The notes under the pieces are model-generated. The model had not been told where the DNA came from. It worked only from the letters and a program-made list of their open reading frames with translations, and did not search any database. The translations under genes and the position numbers were made by a program. A stretch of DNA of 64,000 nt from Cordilura impudica. Taxonomy: Eukaryota > Arthropoda > Insecta > Diptera > Scathophagidae. Every line of letters begins with the position of its first letter. Position 1 is the stretch's first letter. The stretch covers positions 294,754,344 through 294,818,343 of the forward strand of contig OY821517.1 of NCBI GenBank assembly GCA_963682025.1. The letters run 5' to 3'. Of the stretch, positions 1 to 10,433 are shown one piece after another.

Positions 1-325
1 TTGTTCTGCAGTTTTATCCCGATTTTGACCAAACGTATATTATTTGAAAGGTACTTCTTTTTACCTGTTTACCAGATTTACAGATTTTTAATTTTTTTCC
101 TTTATTTTGAGTACATTGCATTTAAAGTTGCTACTTACACATACATAAAGTTATACATATGCTATGTGTGTGTTTATTAAATTTGTTAATGTGTTTGTTA
201 GTGAGTTTGTTATCTTCATTTACAATAATAACAAATCAAAAAAGTGTTGGTTTGTGAATTGGCTAAGTTGAGAAATAAAGCCGCCTAGAAACTGCACTCA
301 AATTTCGAGCGCTGGAATCTGCTAG
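1..325 (+). mobile_element. Helitron-like non-autonomous element, family H1 (3' part)
   Basis: The window opens inside a repeat that recurs at 7829-8161, 34816-35183 (minus) and about 51799-52154. It ends with a near-palindrome (CTCAAATTTCGAG), about 12 bases, then CTAG followed by T, the terminal hairpin plus CTRR layout expected of Helitrons. No protein is encoded, so it would depend on a Helitron Rep/helicase elsewhere. The 5' TC end lies outside the window. Confidence 0.75.
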
Positions 326-339
326 TTAAAATAATTGTG

Positions 340-750
340 TTACTCCGCATTATCAAATTCATCATAACTATCCCAATTATCATAATCTTCATTATCATCA
401 CTATCTTCACCATAATTATTATAATCTTCATCATCGTCATCACTATCTTCATTGCTATTATCATCACCTTCTTCATCATCATCTTCATTATCTGACTCTT
501 TTTTATAATTTTCATCAGAAATATTTGGCAAAACTAATAACTCTAATTCCGAAGTTGGTAAATAAATTTTTTTTTCTAATACTTCTTGCTCATGCTAGAT
601 ATAAATGGGTCAGAACTTAGAAGAAACCTATTGAAAATATCAGCACTGGACTTTTCTTGGCTGCATTTACGGGCAAAGTGCTCTCTATAATTTTTAAAAT
701 CTTAATTTCTGGCTTTTTGAGCTTCTTCCGTGCGTAAATCCTTTGTGATC
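340..750 (-). pseudogene. Transib transposase C-terminal relic with acidic tail
   Basis: Reading the minus strand from about 750 gives a TEEAQ-x-ARN motif, a DFKNYREHFARKCS stretch and FNRFLLSSDPFIS. These line up with the SEEAQES, KKYR and LFNMLAASSDPLISS stretches at the C-terminus of the Transib transposase at 22443-24383. An in-frame stop interrupts the motif near 700 and a frame change occurs near 590. After that the frame runs into a strongly Asp/Glu-rich tail that ends at 340, directly beside the Helitron end at 325. The catalytic core, N-terminus and terminal repeats are not visible, so this is a decayed 3' fragment. The Transib assignment rests on the internal comparison and on recall of the family; the acidic tail could be low-complexity expansion. 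Confidence 0.6.
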
Positions 751-1495
751 GTGATTTAAATGCATTTTGATCACTTGAATTTTGCTAATTGTATTACAAA
801 ATTTTAACATATTGTAACTTGTGCGTGGTAAACTTTTGTGTACATGAGCTAAAGTGACCAAAATCACTCACGCTCTCATCTCTAAAAAAAACCCCAAAAT
901 GCATCAACATAAACAATATCAAAAATACCAAAAGTATAGAAAAAGACAATATTTAAAAACAAAAAACACACTTACTGGACTTGACAACCAGACTTTTTAC
1001 ACAAAAACGACAATAAAAAAGGCTCTGCATTGTCTCAGGGTTTTTTTTAATTAAAGCTGAAATCCTATTCTTGTTTAAAATCGACAAGTCGCAACCCAAC
1101 ATAACTAACATAATAAGTGCGCTCCATAAAATTAAAAAATTACGAAAAATAGTTACACATAATTTTTATAAACAAAAAAAAAATTTTTATATCTTAAAAT
1201 ACCTGATGTTGAAGACCACATTATAAAAGTTTTACTTTTTTAAAGAATGAATAGAAAAATAAGCACTTGAATCGTAAAGAATTTCAATTTTTCTACTTTT
1301 TGCAAAAACAGCATTAATTTGCTGAATTTGACAGCTCACTTCGGGGAAAGTATACAACATAGATGGCTGAAATTTCACATAGTGTTGTAGAATTTTATCT
1401 ATCTATTTTATCTAGAATTTTATTTTATCACCCTATACAAAAGTTGCGGGCAAAAAATTCTAAAATTTTAATTAATCGCCACTCTGGGACCATTT
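751..1495. other. AT-rich stretch without recognised gene
   Basis: Poly-A/T-rich sequence with short chance frames. A lysine-rich frame at 854-1054 has no recognisable motif. No terminal repeats or coding homology were seen. Confidence 0.5.
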
Positions 1496-1499
1496 AAAC

Positions 1500-2205
1500 C
1501 CAATGTGCGTTGTTCGCAAAATTGTGTTTAGCGATAAGGATCATTTTTGGCTTAACGGGTTCGTTAATAACGAATATTGCCGCATATGGAGTGAACCAAT
1601 CCCCAACAAACCCTACAGACTCCATTACATCTAGAAAAGGCACCGTTTGGTGAGGTTTCCACCATGGTGGCGTCATTGGACCTTATTTCTTCAAAAATGA
1701 AGCCGAAGCTCGCATTAGGGTCAATTTGAGATCGTTACTGCACTATTACCAATTACATTTTGTTTGGAAATATGGATAATATTGATGTGGGTTAGATGTG
1801 GTTTCAACTACGCAATATACGGAGACCGCAACCATCGATTTATTGAAATCAAAATTTGGCGATAAGTTTATTTCGAGAAATGAACGTGTCAATTGGCCTC
1901 CAATGTCGTGCGGTTTGACACCTCTCGATTATTTCCTGTGGTGGTGCGACAATTGATGCCTTGGAGGCCAACATTGTTCGTGTTATCCGTGACATACAGC
2001 CGCCAGCAATGCTCAAAAAAGTGGCTGAAAATTGGACGTCCGGAATGTTCTTCGTCAAGAATAGCCGCGGCGGCCATATTCCACATATCATTTACAAATG
2101 TTAATGCCATGTATTAGTTGTTCGAATAAAAGAATTTTTTGATAAAAATTTTATTTTTTGTGTTATTTTTTACAACTTCAAGTTCTATCGGGCATAAAAA
2201 CACCC
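1500..2205 (+). pseudogene. DD41D (rosa-type) mariner transposase relic
   Basis: Broken reading frames on the plus strand match the intact transposase at 61490-62575. Near 1520-1600 they give FSDKDHFWLNGFVN and CRIWSE, the first catalytic Asp region. Near 1840-1945 they give a KFGDKFISRN stretch, NWPP and LTPLDYFLW, the third catalytic Asp region. Near 1960-2104 they give AENWTS, NSRGGH and IIYKC, the C-terminus. The N-terminal DNA-binding half is missing, and the middle with the QQDGATCH motif is deleted or shifted. An ACCCTTTATAA sequence at about 2201-2211 reads on the other strand as TTATAAAGGGTGTTTTTA and may be the 3' inverted repeat. This copy is clearly dead and more diverged than the one at 5.2-6.0 kb. 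Confidence 0.75.
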
Positions 2206-2319
2206 TTTATAAGTAGGAGAAGTCAGCTGAATCGATCTTGTCTTCCCTTTAAGGCCAGCTTCCTCACCGATAATATATGACGGCTCAGATAAAAAGATTA
2301 AAATATCAGTGTGAATTTT

Positions 2320-2511
2320 CTACTCTACCAGTTCGGGGCCCTTCTGTCCACGATGTCCTGGAACCCATATCAGCCTCAATAATATTTTTTGAATTTGCTT
2401 AAGAGACCCAATAAATTTCATTAAACATTTTATACTCACTGTTCTCGATCCTCGAGCAGAAAAACTGTTCCCAAAAATTTCCATGATTGATGAATCCATA
2501 TCTTGTTTCAA
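2320..2511 (-). pseudogene. RNase H fragment of a non-LTR retrotransposon
   Basis: The minus-strand frame ends in WVPGHRGQKGPELVE, the classic last motif of the RNase H domain encoded downstream of reverse transcriptase in R1/I-type LINEs. In intact copies this is followed by the ADELA-like helix, which is broken here. Upstream motifs with the catalytic Asp/Glu residues are not preserved. The fragment is about 60 codons long and flanked by non-coding sequence, so it is a deletion remnant. The clade cannot be fixed from so short a piece. Confidence 0.55.
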
Positions 2512-2519
2512 GTTATTTT

Positions 2520-4260
2520 TGTTGCTAAGTGAAAAACACTACATTTCTTAGAAAGCCTACGAGACATCCAAATATCAAATTCCCCAAATAGACTCCTGAC
2601 CCCATTCCCATCTTCGAATCCAGTCTGCCCTGAAAAATAATCTGATTGTAAAATTTCCCCCACAATTAGTCACCGGTGACATGCACTCCATTCCCCGATC
2701 AATTATTATTATTACAAAATATGACTATTTGGAACATTTGACTAAATTTTATTATTCCAAGGGGATCAAAAGTTGGGAAAAATTTGGATTAATTATCGAA
2801 CAAAAAAGGAGATTATGTTGAAACATAAAATGATTTCTGCCATTAATTTTCCTCATTAATTTGCCTAAAACTAATTAGTGAAAATACAAAAATTCAAATC
2901 AAATTTCTTAGAATCCACACTATACCTATCTGAAATATTAATTTTTCATATAAAATGCCAACAATATGTTAACTAATAAATGTGAAGGTGTAACCCTTTT
3001 TATGTTGCTGTACATTATTACTAACATACATAAATGATCCTTTTAACCCTAATTTTCGAAATGTATTACAACACATTTAACCAATTAAGTTTAAGATTAA
3101 ACATTTAATATGATACCCTAATTATGTTATCTATCATTACAATTATTCAACCATAAATTTCAATACTTATCTTTTAGAACAGAATGGCACCCATTGTGGA
3201 CGGACGACCTAAAACACTACTCTTATTGAAAAGAGTGTGTGTTTAGAATTTTAATTGGTCATATCAAAACATAAAAACCTACAACTATTTTATACTTACG
3301 AGTAGAAAACATAAACAACAAAGATAATCTTAACAACTTGTGTTTTAATGGGTATTAATATTTTGTATACTTATTATACAAAAGCAACAAAAAAAAAAAC
3401 ACACAACTGTTGTTGTTATTGCAATGCGGCCATATTCCAAATGTTAAAATGACAGGCGCCTGAAAACTCAACAGAGAACTGAAACAGCTGTTGTGGTCGT
3501 TGAATTGGGTTCATGAATTTAACTTGTCATTCTTCTTATTCTATTCAATTTTAAATCCTATGCAAATTTTCATTTGTCTCTCCACCTACCTCCGATATTG
3601 GCTTGTAATGTTATTTAATTAATGAAAGTAAATTAATTAAACATTTTTGTTAGAGTAATTGTTTTATTAACCTTTTGTTCTGTATTTGTCCCAAGAAAAC
3701 GTTTCTTGAATACATAATGAAGAAATTTTAGTTTATTTTTCCGAGCGAGCGATAGCAGCGGTAGTAGGTGTCATTGTTGTGTAATTGATTTCAATTGTAA
3801 CGGCATTCTGGCAATACAATTGGAACGTGGGAGTTTGGAAAATTTAATTTATAAAACACGTAAATAAAATCAACATTAAGTTGGCCCATCAACTTTCCCA
3901 AAGTTTTAAGAATTTAATCTATTAGATAAATGTTTTCAATAAACAAACTTTGTAATTGCTGTTTAAAAATTTTCACAATAGCACTGTGGCTGGTTTAATG
4001 CCAAATAAAAGTTAGAAACTTAATAAGAAAGAGAATTATTTAAAAAAGATGATTATATTAAAGCAATTATGAAAATAGATCTAGCCCGACAATAAGTTTC
4101 GGTGAATGGTCTTAGGTCTAACCGCACTGGTTTATATCGGATATGATAGCCATTTTCAAAAATTATCCGTCACTTTTCTGTTCCAAAAACATACACAAAC
4201 CAAATTTTTAGGTCCTGATATAGATTTAAGTAAATATTAGAAGGATATTTACGGGTTTTA
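2520..4260. other. AT-rich, apparently low-repeat DNA
   Basis: No conserved reading frame, terminal repeat or RNA gene seen. The sequence has ordinary fly intergenic or intronic character, with short A and T runs. One of the few long stretches in the window that does not obviously recur elsewhere in it. Confidence 0.4.
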
Positions 4261-4261
4261 T

Positions 4262-4380
4262 TATAAAATATAGTCCCACACCCTGCTCCATGGTCAGGGT
4301 GTAATGAGTTTGTGCTGATGTTTATAACTACTAAAAATACTTGGTCAACTTTTATTATACCGAACCAATTTCACTCAGAA
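4262..4380 (+). repeat. R780 repeat, left-end fragment
   Basis: Matches the left end of the 780-bp dispersed repeat (best copy 63215-64000): a degenerate dyad, then TGAGTTTGTGCTGATGTTT and TTATTATACCGA. The (GTCC)n tract and everything downstream are missing. Confidence 0.6.
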
Positions 4381-4397
4381 TAACGCTCTGAGTGGAG

Positions 4398-4930
4398 TAA
4401 GAATGTTAAATTCGGCTGTGCCAAATCTTTGATACCCTTCATCTCCGTCTTAAATTCAGTATTGCAACCAATGTTGGATACGTCTACCACCTTAAACCTG
4501 TGGCCGATACTGACACTTTAAATTCGAGTACCAATTAAATTTTAAATTATAATTTCTTGCTATAGAAAAGAATTAATTACTATGTGAAAAATTGCATTAT
4601 TTTGCTCTTACTTGAACAGAAAACCTATAAGTTCCCTAAATAATTCATAGAAAACCAATGAAATATATTATTTAACGCAGCCAACATTATAATACCCAAA
4701 TTTTGATCCATATTATAATGTTTTGAGATCTTAGAAGTCATAAAATAATTCAAAACAATTTCAAATGATTTTTGGCTAGAAATTTCCAGATATTAATTAA
4801 AAACAAAACAAATTTTAAAATATTTTTATCTTAATTCGATAGCTATATGTTAATTCAAGGATAAATTTAATACAAACAAGAGTGTTAAATTCGGCTGTAC
4901 CGATTTTTTAATACCCTCCACCCGTGTTCT
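4398..4930 (-). repeat. Two hairpin-type repeat ends (AATTCGGCTGT family)
   Basis: At about 4401-4450 and again at 4874-4925 the sequence reads (AA)GAGTGTTAAATTCGGCTGT then ATACCCT(TC/CC)A. On the other strand this equals the right end of scaffolds A and B (25540-25602 and 48945-49003): a hairpin followed by a CTTACTTGTTT-like tail. About 420 bases of AT-rich sequence without coding signs separate the two ends. Confidence 0.55.
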
Positions 4931-5206
4931 GAATACATTATTATAACCAAGGTTGTTAACACTAAGAGACAAAAGGGGCTAGATTTCACATTACCATGGT
5001 GAATGCTGTTTAAACTTAATAAGATAATTACAAAAATTTCAGGTACTTTCATACTTTTTTTAACTGAAAGCAATTATTAAAAATGTTCGCATAATACATA
5101 TATAAAGGGTCCGCCAAATAACTTTTTTTTTTTGAAAATGCTATAAAAAAAATTACTGAATATCATCTCAAATTTGTTTTTTTATTTGAAAGTACAATCC
5201 TTCCGG

Positions 5207-6035
5207 CTAATAACGGAAAATAATTTCATTCAAATGGCTGCCTCGGCTGGCCATGCAGTAGCCTACACGATCGGTCCAATTTTTAAGCACATTATCGATT
5301 GTGTGCAGCTGTATTTCACCAATGGCTTCACGAATATTGTCCTTTAAAGCGTCAATTGTCTCTGGCTTGTTGGCGTAACACTTATCTTTGAGGGCACCCC
5401 ACAAATAATAGTCCAACGGTGTCAAATTGCAGCTCCGAGGTGGCCAAACGACATCAGCTCTGCGGCTGATAATGCGATCTTCAAAAACAGGGCGCAAAAC
5501 ATCGAGTATAGCTTCGGCTGTGTGGCACGTAGCGCCGTCCTGTTGAAACCAAATGTTGCCAATATCCTCCTCTTCAATTTTTGTGAACAAAAATTCGTTC
5601 AACATGGCCCGATAACGATCGCCATTGACTGTAACGGCCACTCCTTGCTCATTTTCGAAGAAAAATGGCCCAATTATGCCTCTGGACCAAAATCCGCATT
5701 AAACAGTGACTCGTTTTGGGTGTATCGGCTTTTCAATGTATGCGTGCGCGTTTTCTGTGCCCCAAATGCGACAATTTTGCTTGTTTACATACCCGCCAAG
5801 ATCAAAATGACCTTCATCTGAAAAGATGATTTTTTTGGCAAAATCGGCATCTCCTGTAAGTCGATCGCAGGCCCACTTAGCGAAGCGAAAAATCATTGGA
5901 TGGTCAGTTGGCTTCAACTCCTGAACAAATTGGACTTTGTATGGCGTCATACCAAGGTCTTTATGCCAAATTCGTCTCAATGATGCCTCCGAAATGTTCA
6001 ATTCTTGAGAACGACGGTGAATTGATGTTGATGGC
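5207..6035 (-). pseudogene. DD41D (rosa-type) mariner transposase, 5'-truncated with one stop
   Basis: On the minus strand the frame runs from HRRSQELNISEASLRRIW through an FSDEGHF block (first catalytic Asp), a TAA stop near 5699, then VTVNGDRYRAML, FQQDGATCHTA (second Asp) and LTPLDYYLWG (third Asp), ending SRGSHLNEIIFRY. Forty-one residues separate the second and third Asp, the spacing of the DD41D/rosa group. The stop is in frame, so one nonsense change and the missing N-terminal DNA-binding domain are the visible defects. The break at about 6035 coincides with a minisatellite. A short GGGTCCGCCAAATAAC motif near 5107 may be the 3' terminal repeat. It is a different subfamily from the intact copy at 61.4 kb. 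Confidence 0.85.
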
Positions 6036-6240
6036 GCTTCTTTGGCGATTTTTTGTTATTCGCGATTTTCGGATCTGGCAATTTTTGTTTTTGGTGATTT
6101 TTATTTTTGGGGATTTATGTTATTTGCGATTTTCGGTTTTTGGCGATTTTTGATTTTTTAGATTTTTGTTATTCGCGATTGTCGTTTTTGGCGATTTTTG
6201 ATTTTGGTGATTCCGCCTATATTTTCCACGACTACTCACA
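6036..6240 (-). repeat. GGCGATTTTTG minisatellite
   Basis: Degenerate tandem units of TTGGCGATTTTTGTTTTT ending in CCACGACTACTCACA. The same array and end occur at 60490-60660. On the minus strand it reads as a Lys/Asn-rich frame starting MSSRGKY, but here the frame is broken. The copy joins seamlessly to 6241, which makes it the empty site for the Helitron at 60661. Confidence 0.75.
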
Positions 6241-6480
6241 TTGGTAATTAATGTACTTGTCAAAAGTTTCAAGACTGTCAGTTTCATAGTACTTCATACT
6301 TATGTATAGGAGGTGCCCCCCCCCCACCATTAGTCCAATTCCGCCCATTTTTGTCCAACTGTTCACAATAATAGCTCATGAACTCATACAAATTTCCAAG
6401 TCGATCTCTATCATAGTACTCCGTATATATGACATTAAATATTTACTTTGTAGGGGGGTGCCACGTCTGCTAATATGTTC
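6241..6480 (+). repeat. Dispersed 'gccacgccc-type' repeat
   Basis: Begins TTGGTAATTAATGTACTTGT and continues with TCAAAAGTTTCAAGAC, as at 61144-61200. Related pieces with 'caaggctgtca', 'actccatata' and 'gccacgccca' phrases occur at 54700-55460 and 62690-62950. Non-coding; contains a run of C at 6319-6325. Confidence 0.5.
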
Positions 6481-6889
6481 CTCCCATTTTTGGCCTAAAA
6501 CATTTTTATGAAAATTTTCATTATGTTTAAAACTAGTATCTAAAATAAGAATTAAAAATCAATTGAAATTCACAAGCTATCTGTCAAATAATTATACATA
6601 TCTCTAACAATAATAACAGAGTGCATAAAAATAGTGTTGTCAATTTGAAAACACAAGATAATTATAAACGTTTTGATTCCAATTCGCAAGCGTAACAAAC
6701 AATTATATTATTGGAAAAAAGAGAAGAGTCTTCCTAGTTAAAAAGCACGTTAAATATAAGTAATATATTTTGTGGGATTTGTTTGGTACATAATTCTAAC
6801 AGAAATTCTAATCACACTAGAGGGTAGCATCAACTATATCAAACTAGCAATAATATTTTTAAAGCAAAGAAAACTACATTGACTTTTAA

Positions 6890-7345
6890 TATATTAAAAA
6901 AAAAAAGTACTTTTTTATGAAAGGATATTTTTAAAGAAAATGTAAATTTAAAAAAAAAAAATACTTTTTATTTACTTGTTTAAAAAAACGTACTTTTTAA
7001 GAAAGATAATTTTTTAGGAAAAGGAAAATTGAAAAAAAGGGCACTTTTGCAAAGAAAGGTACTTTTTAAAATAAAGGGTACTTTTTTAATAAAGCGTACT
7101 TTTTCCAAAAGTTAATTTTTCAGAAAGATACTTTTTAACAAAGGACACTTTAAAAAAATGTGCTTTTTAAAAAACGTGTACTTTAAAAAAGGCAGTTTCT
7201 TGTTTCTGTAAACAAATGCACTTGTTTTAAAAAGGTACTTTTTTAAGAAAGGTATTTTTTTTTTTAAATTTTTGAAGAAATTGTACTTAAAAAAGTACTT
7301 ATTTAAAAAAAGTATTTTTTGAAAAAATTTAATTTTTAAACAAAG
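6890..7345. repeat. Degenerate GGTACTTTTTAAAA tandem array
   Basis: Irregular units built on (A)n-GTACTTTTTAA recur some twenty times with purine-rich spacers such as GAAAG. The low-complexity minus-strand frame at 7112-7390 is a product of this array, not a gene. Flanking DNA from 6481 and up to 7700 is AT-rich with nothing recognised. Confidence 0.7.
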
Positions 7346-7705
7346 GTGATTTTCTTGGAGATTAAATTTTTTCATATTGGCGATTTTCATTATTATATCG
7401 GGATATTAACGATAAAAATAATGTGTGGCAATACATGCTTAAGCTAATGTGACACGTGCAGCATAACCACAGTATAACCAGTATAACCATGAAGCAAATG
7501 CCACAACTACAACGACTACAATGATATGAACAATTTCAAAATATAACTTAAGAAGAACAACAAACACATTCTCAGCTTCTGACAAAAAAAATTTGAATAT
7601 ATTTATTCTGCAACATATTTTTTATATAAACAATATTCTCAGATTTGAAAGAAATTTTTTCCATACAAAATTACCAGTTTCTATAACAAATTTCCCACAG
7701 AAATA

Positions 7706-7825
7706 TTAGATTATTTATTTATTTATTATTTTTTTTATTTATTTAATTCCATTTCCTGTACAACAAGATAGAGTCTTATATTTAAAGTACTGAAACGTAT
7801 TGCGCTACAAAGAAATCATTTTACA
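7706..7825 (-). repeat. 3' end of a non-LTR retrotransposon (A-rich tail)
   Basis: Read on the minus strand, a short 3' UTR (CTCTATCTTGTTGTACAGG) runs into AAATAAATAA repeats, as in LINE tails. No coding part is left. The Helitron-like element starts four bases further on. Confidence 0.5.
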
Positions 7826-7828
7826 ATA

Positions 7829-8161
7829 TCTATAATATTAATAGGCAAGGCGATATCTTGTGACCGATGTTTTGTTCTACCATTTTATCCCGATTTTGAT
7901 CAAACATATATTATTTTAAAGGTATTTATTTTTGGCCGTTTTGCAGAGTTACAGATTTTTAAATTTTTTCCTTTATTATAAGTAAATTGCATTTAAAATT
8001 GCTACTAACACATACATAATTTGTAAATAAAAACAAGTTTGTTTTTTTGTGTTGATTTGTGAATTGGCTATAATTGATTAGCGTACATTTAAGGTCTTTG
8101 TTTAATGAAAATAAAACTTCCTAGAATTTGCACTCGAATTTCGAGGGCTGGAATCTGCTAG
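7829..8161 (+). mobile_element. Helitron-like non-autonomous element H1, complete copy
   Basis: The element starts TCTATAATATTAATAGGC after an A and ends CTCGAATTTCGAG, 12 bases, CTAG before a T. Insertion between A and T without target duplication, a 5' TC, a subterminal hairpin and a CTAG end are the Helitron hallmarks. The same ends bound the minus-strand copy at 34816-35183. At 333 bases it carries no gene. Confidence 0.85.
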
Positions 8162-8276
8162 TAATTAATTATTAACATAACATTTTTAGTATAATATAAC
8201 AATATTGATAAAAAAATAGACTATTTAAAATAGTCAAATAAAAAAGTTTTGAAACTTTTAGCATTGCTGTTTTGTT

Positions 8277-10280
8277 GTGCCATTCAGATACCAGGCATTG
8301 ATGTCTTCGAATTACAATATTTCGCTTTCTTGGCGATTGGAAAAAACGGATTTTGTCAAATATATATTTGTCAAATATATATATAAAAAAAAAAACATGG
8401 CTGCTTTCATTTCAAATTTTTTATATGAGCGTGCGTTTTGTTGCATGGTTGGAAACACAAAATCAAGTTATCATCTCCTTGAAAACGGCGTCCCCCAGGG
8501 GTCCGTATTAAGCGTTACACTTTTCCTTCTGGCAATAGATGATATTTTAAATAACTGTCATAAAGATGTAAAGGCCTTACTATATGCAGACGACCTTGTT
8601 ATTTACTGCCCGGGTAAAAAAGCCTCTGCTATAATTAACAAACTCCAAACAACTATTAAAAAACTTGAAAAATGGAATGATACAAGTGGTTTCCAATTTC
8701 ATGATGAAAAGACTGTAGCAATACATTTTTCCAGACGTTATAAAGTGGTCCCCAACAATACAGCCTTGAAACTATACGGTAAAGATATAAAATTCGTAGC
8801 AGAACATTCATTTTTAGGATTAACTTTTGACAAAAAACTAACATTTAAGACCCACATTCAGAACATTAAGGCTAAGGCAAACTCCAAGCTAAATATAATT
8901 AAAATGCTAAGATGCTCTCAATACGGATCTGATCCAAAAACCCTTCTTAGAATATTGTGCTCTATTGTTCTTCCAACTATAGACTACGCGTCAATAATAT
9001 ATTCATCTGCCACCAATACAGACTTAAAAACATTGGAACCAATCCTAAACACAGGAATAAGGCTTTCTATTGGAGCCTTTAGAACCAGTCCAGCCAAAAG
9101 CCTACAAGTTATAGCCTCATGCCCACCCCTTTACTTGAGAAGATTAAAGTTCTTGCTCAACTACACACTTAAAATATTTTCGCTACAAAATCATCCGCTA
9201 TATGGAAAAATCACTGATACGACAAAAATTAACCAATTCCGACTTCAATCAAAAAACAAAAAATATATACCCTTTTACGTAACGGCTCATGAAGAGTTCA
9301 ACAAAGTTATTTCAAAATATACAATTAATACAAATAATATAGAAAACATAACGAACTCTCTTATACCACCTTGGAGCTTTTCAAATATTAATATAGATTT
9401 CTCCCTTGCATATACAAATAAACGAGATATGACCTCTTTTGAAATTAAACAGAAATTCTTGGAATTAGTTAATATCAAATACTCACATCATAGTCAGTTT
9501 TTTACCGACGGTTCTGTTATGAACGAGAAAGCTGGCTTTGCAGTTTTTGGTGAGAATATCGCCATATCAAAGCGTATTCATAATCTTTCATCTATATATT
9601 CCAGTGAATTATTAGCAATTAAAACATGTCTAGAAAATCTTGAAAACGTTTTTAAAAAAACACTTATTATATCTGACAGTAAAAGCGCCCTAGAAGGACT
9701 ACAAGATCCTTTTAACAACAACATGATTATACAACAAATACGAACATTAATAACTTCCTTAAATAATCATAAAATTACCCTATTATGGGTACCTAGCCAC
9801 TTAAACATAGGTGGAAACGAGAAAGTTGACCAGCTCGCCAAAAATTCTTTAAAAAATGACATATCTACTGAATATAAATTTCAATACTCAGACTACAGGC
9901 AATACATTGGAAAATACATTTTTGACATCTGGAATGATTTATGGAAAGATAATAACGAAACAAAATTATTTAAAATTCAAAAAAACATATCGCACAAATT
10001 TAGAATACCTAATATACCAAAAACTGACTTTATTAAACTAAATAGACTTAAAATAGGTCATTCTTTATTTTCACATAAATATATTATTAATAAGACACAA
10101 CCCCCACGTTGTGAGTGCGGGCAAATACTAACCATCTCTCACATATTTAATGAATGCAATCTTCTGCAGGACAAACGTTCAAAATATAAAATAAATAACA
10201 TTAATATCCTTCTAAGAGAAAATGAATTTGAAAAAATTAAAAAATTCTTGACTGAAATAAATATTTATAATTCGATTTAA
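8277..10280 (+). CDS. 5'-truncated I-clade LINE ORF2 (RT palm/thumb, RNase H, CCHC)
   Basis: A 667-codon frame without interruption. LINE homology starts at about 8400, just before NGVPQGSVLS. YADDLVIY (catalytic RT motif) follows near 8590, then an FLGLTFDKKLTFKTH thumb region. RNase H follows at about 9500-9850, with FTDGS, SSELLAI, ISDSKSAL and LLWVPSHLNIGGNEKVDQLA. Near 10100-10160 lies a PPRCECG-x-HIFNEC zinc knuckle. RT fused to RNase H with this tail points to the I clade. The endonuclease, fingers and first RT Asp are missing, so the protein cannot be a working polymerase; the first roughly 40 codons (8277-8396) are probably flanking DNA. Absence of stops over 1.9 kb suggests recent insertion. 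Confidence 0.9.
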   Translation: MPFRYQALMSSNYNISLSWRLEKTDFVKYIFVKYIYKKKNMAAFISNFLYERAFCCMVGNTKSSYHLLENGVPQGSVLSVTLFLLAIDDILNNCHKDVKALLYADDLVIYCPGKKASAIINKLQTTIKKLEKWNDTSGFQFHDEKTVAIHFSRRYKVVPNNTALKLYGKDIKFVAEHSFLGLTFDKKLTFKTHIQNIKAKANSKLNIIKMLRCSQYGSDPKTLLRILCSIVLPTIDYASIIYSSATNTDLKTLEPILNTGIRLSIGAFRTSPAKSLQVIASCPPLYLRRLKFLLNYTLKIFSLQNHPLYGKITDTTKINQFRLQSKNKKYIPFYVTAHEEFNKVISKYTINTNNIENITNSLIPPWSFSNINIDFSLAYTNKRDMTSFEIKQKFLELVNIKYSHHSQFFTDGSVMNEKAGFAVFGENIAISKRIHNLSSIYSSELLAIKTCLENLENVFKKTLIISDSKSALEGLQDPFNNNMIIQQIRTLITSLNNHKITLLWVPSHLNIGGNEKVDQLAKNSLKNDISTEYKFQYSDYRQYIGKYIFDIWNDLWKDNNETKLFKIQKNISHKFRIPNIPKTDFIKLNRLKIGHSLFSHKYIINKTQPPRCECGQILTISHIFNECNLLQDKRSKYKINNINILLRENEFEKIKKFLTEINIYNSI

Positions 10281-10433
10281 ATCCACATATGTATATAAAA
10301 AAATAATGTAAATATGTATATATTAAATAGAATATAAGTCCCTATGTAAAATTAACTGGCCTATATAACCTAATTGTGTTGGGGCCTCTTATAATACCAA
10401 ATAAATAAATAAATAATAAATATAAAAAAAAAT
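10281..10433 (+). repeat. 3' UTR and A-rich tail of the I-clade LINE
   Basis: After the stop come about 110 bases ending GGGGCCTCTTATAATACC, then AAATAAATAAATAA and A9. This gives the LINE's 3' end and confirms target-primed insertion in plus orientation. The next LINE relic, on the other strand, begins immediately. Confidence 0.7.

Noticed and set aside
340..531. Acidic frame as a small nuclear protein gene
   Set aside because: The called start is a TTG; the frame continues upstream into Transib C-terminal homology, so it is the tail of a transposase relic.
7112..7390. 92-residue Phe/Lys-rich frame
   Set aside because: Pure product of the GTACTTTTTAA tandem array; no other evidence of coding.
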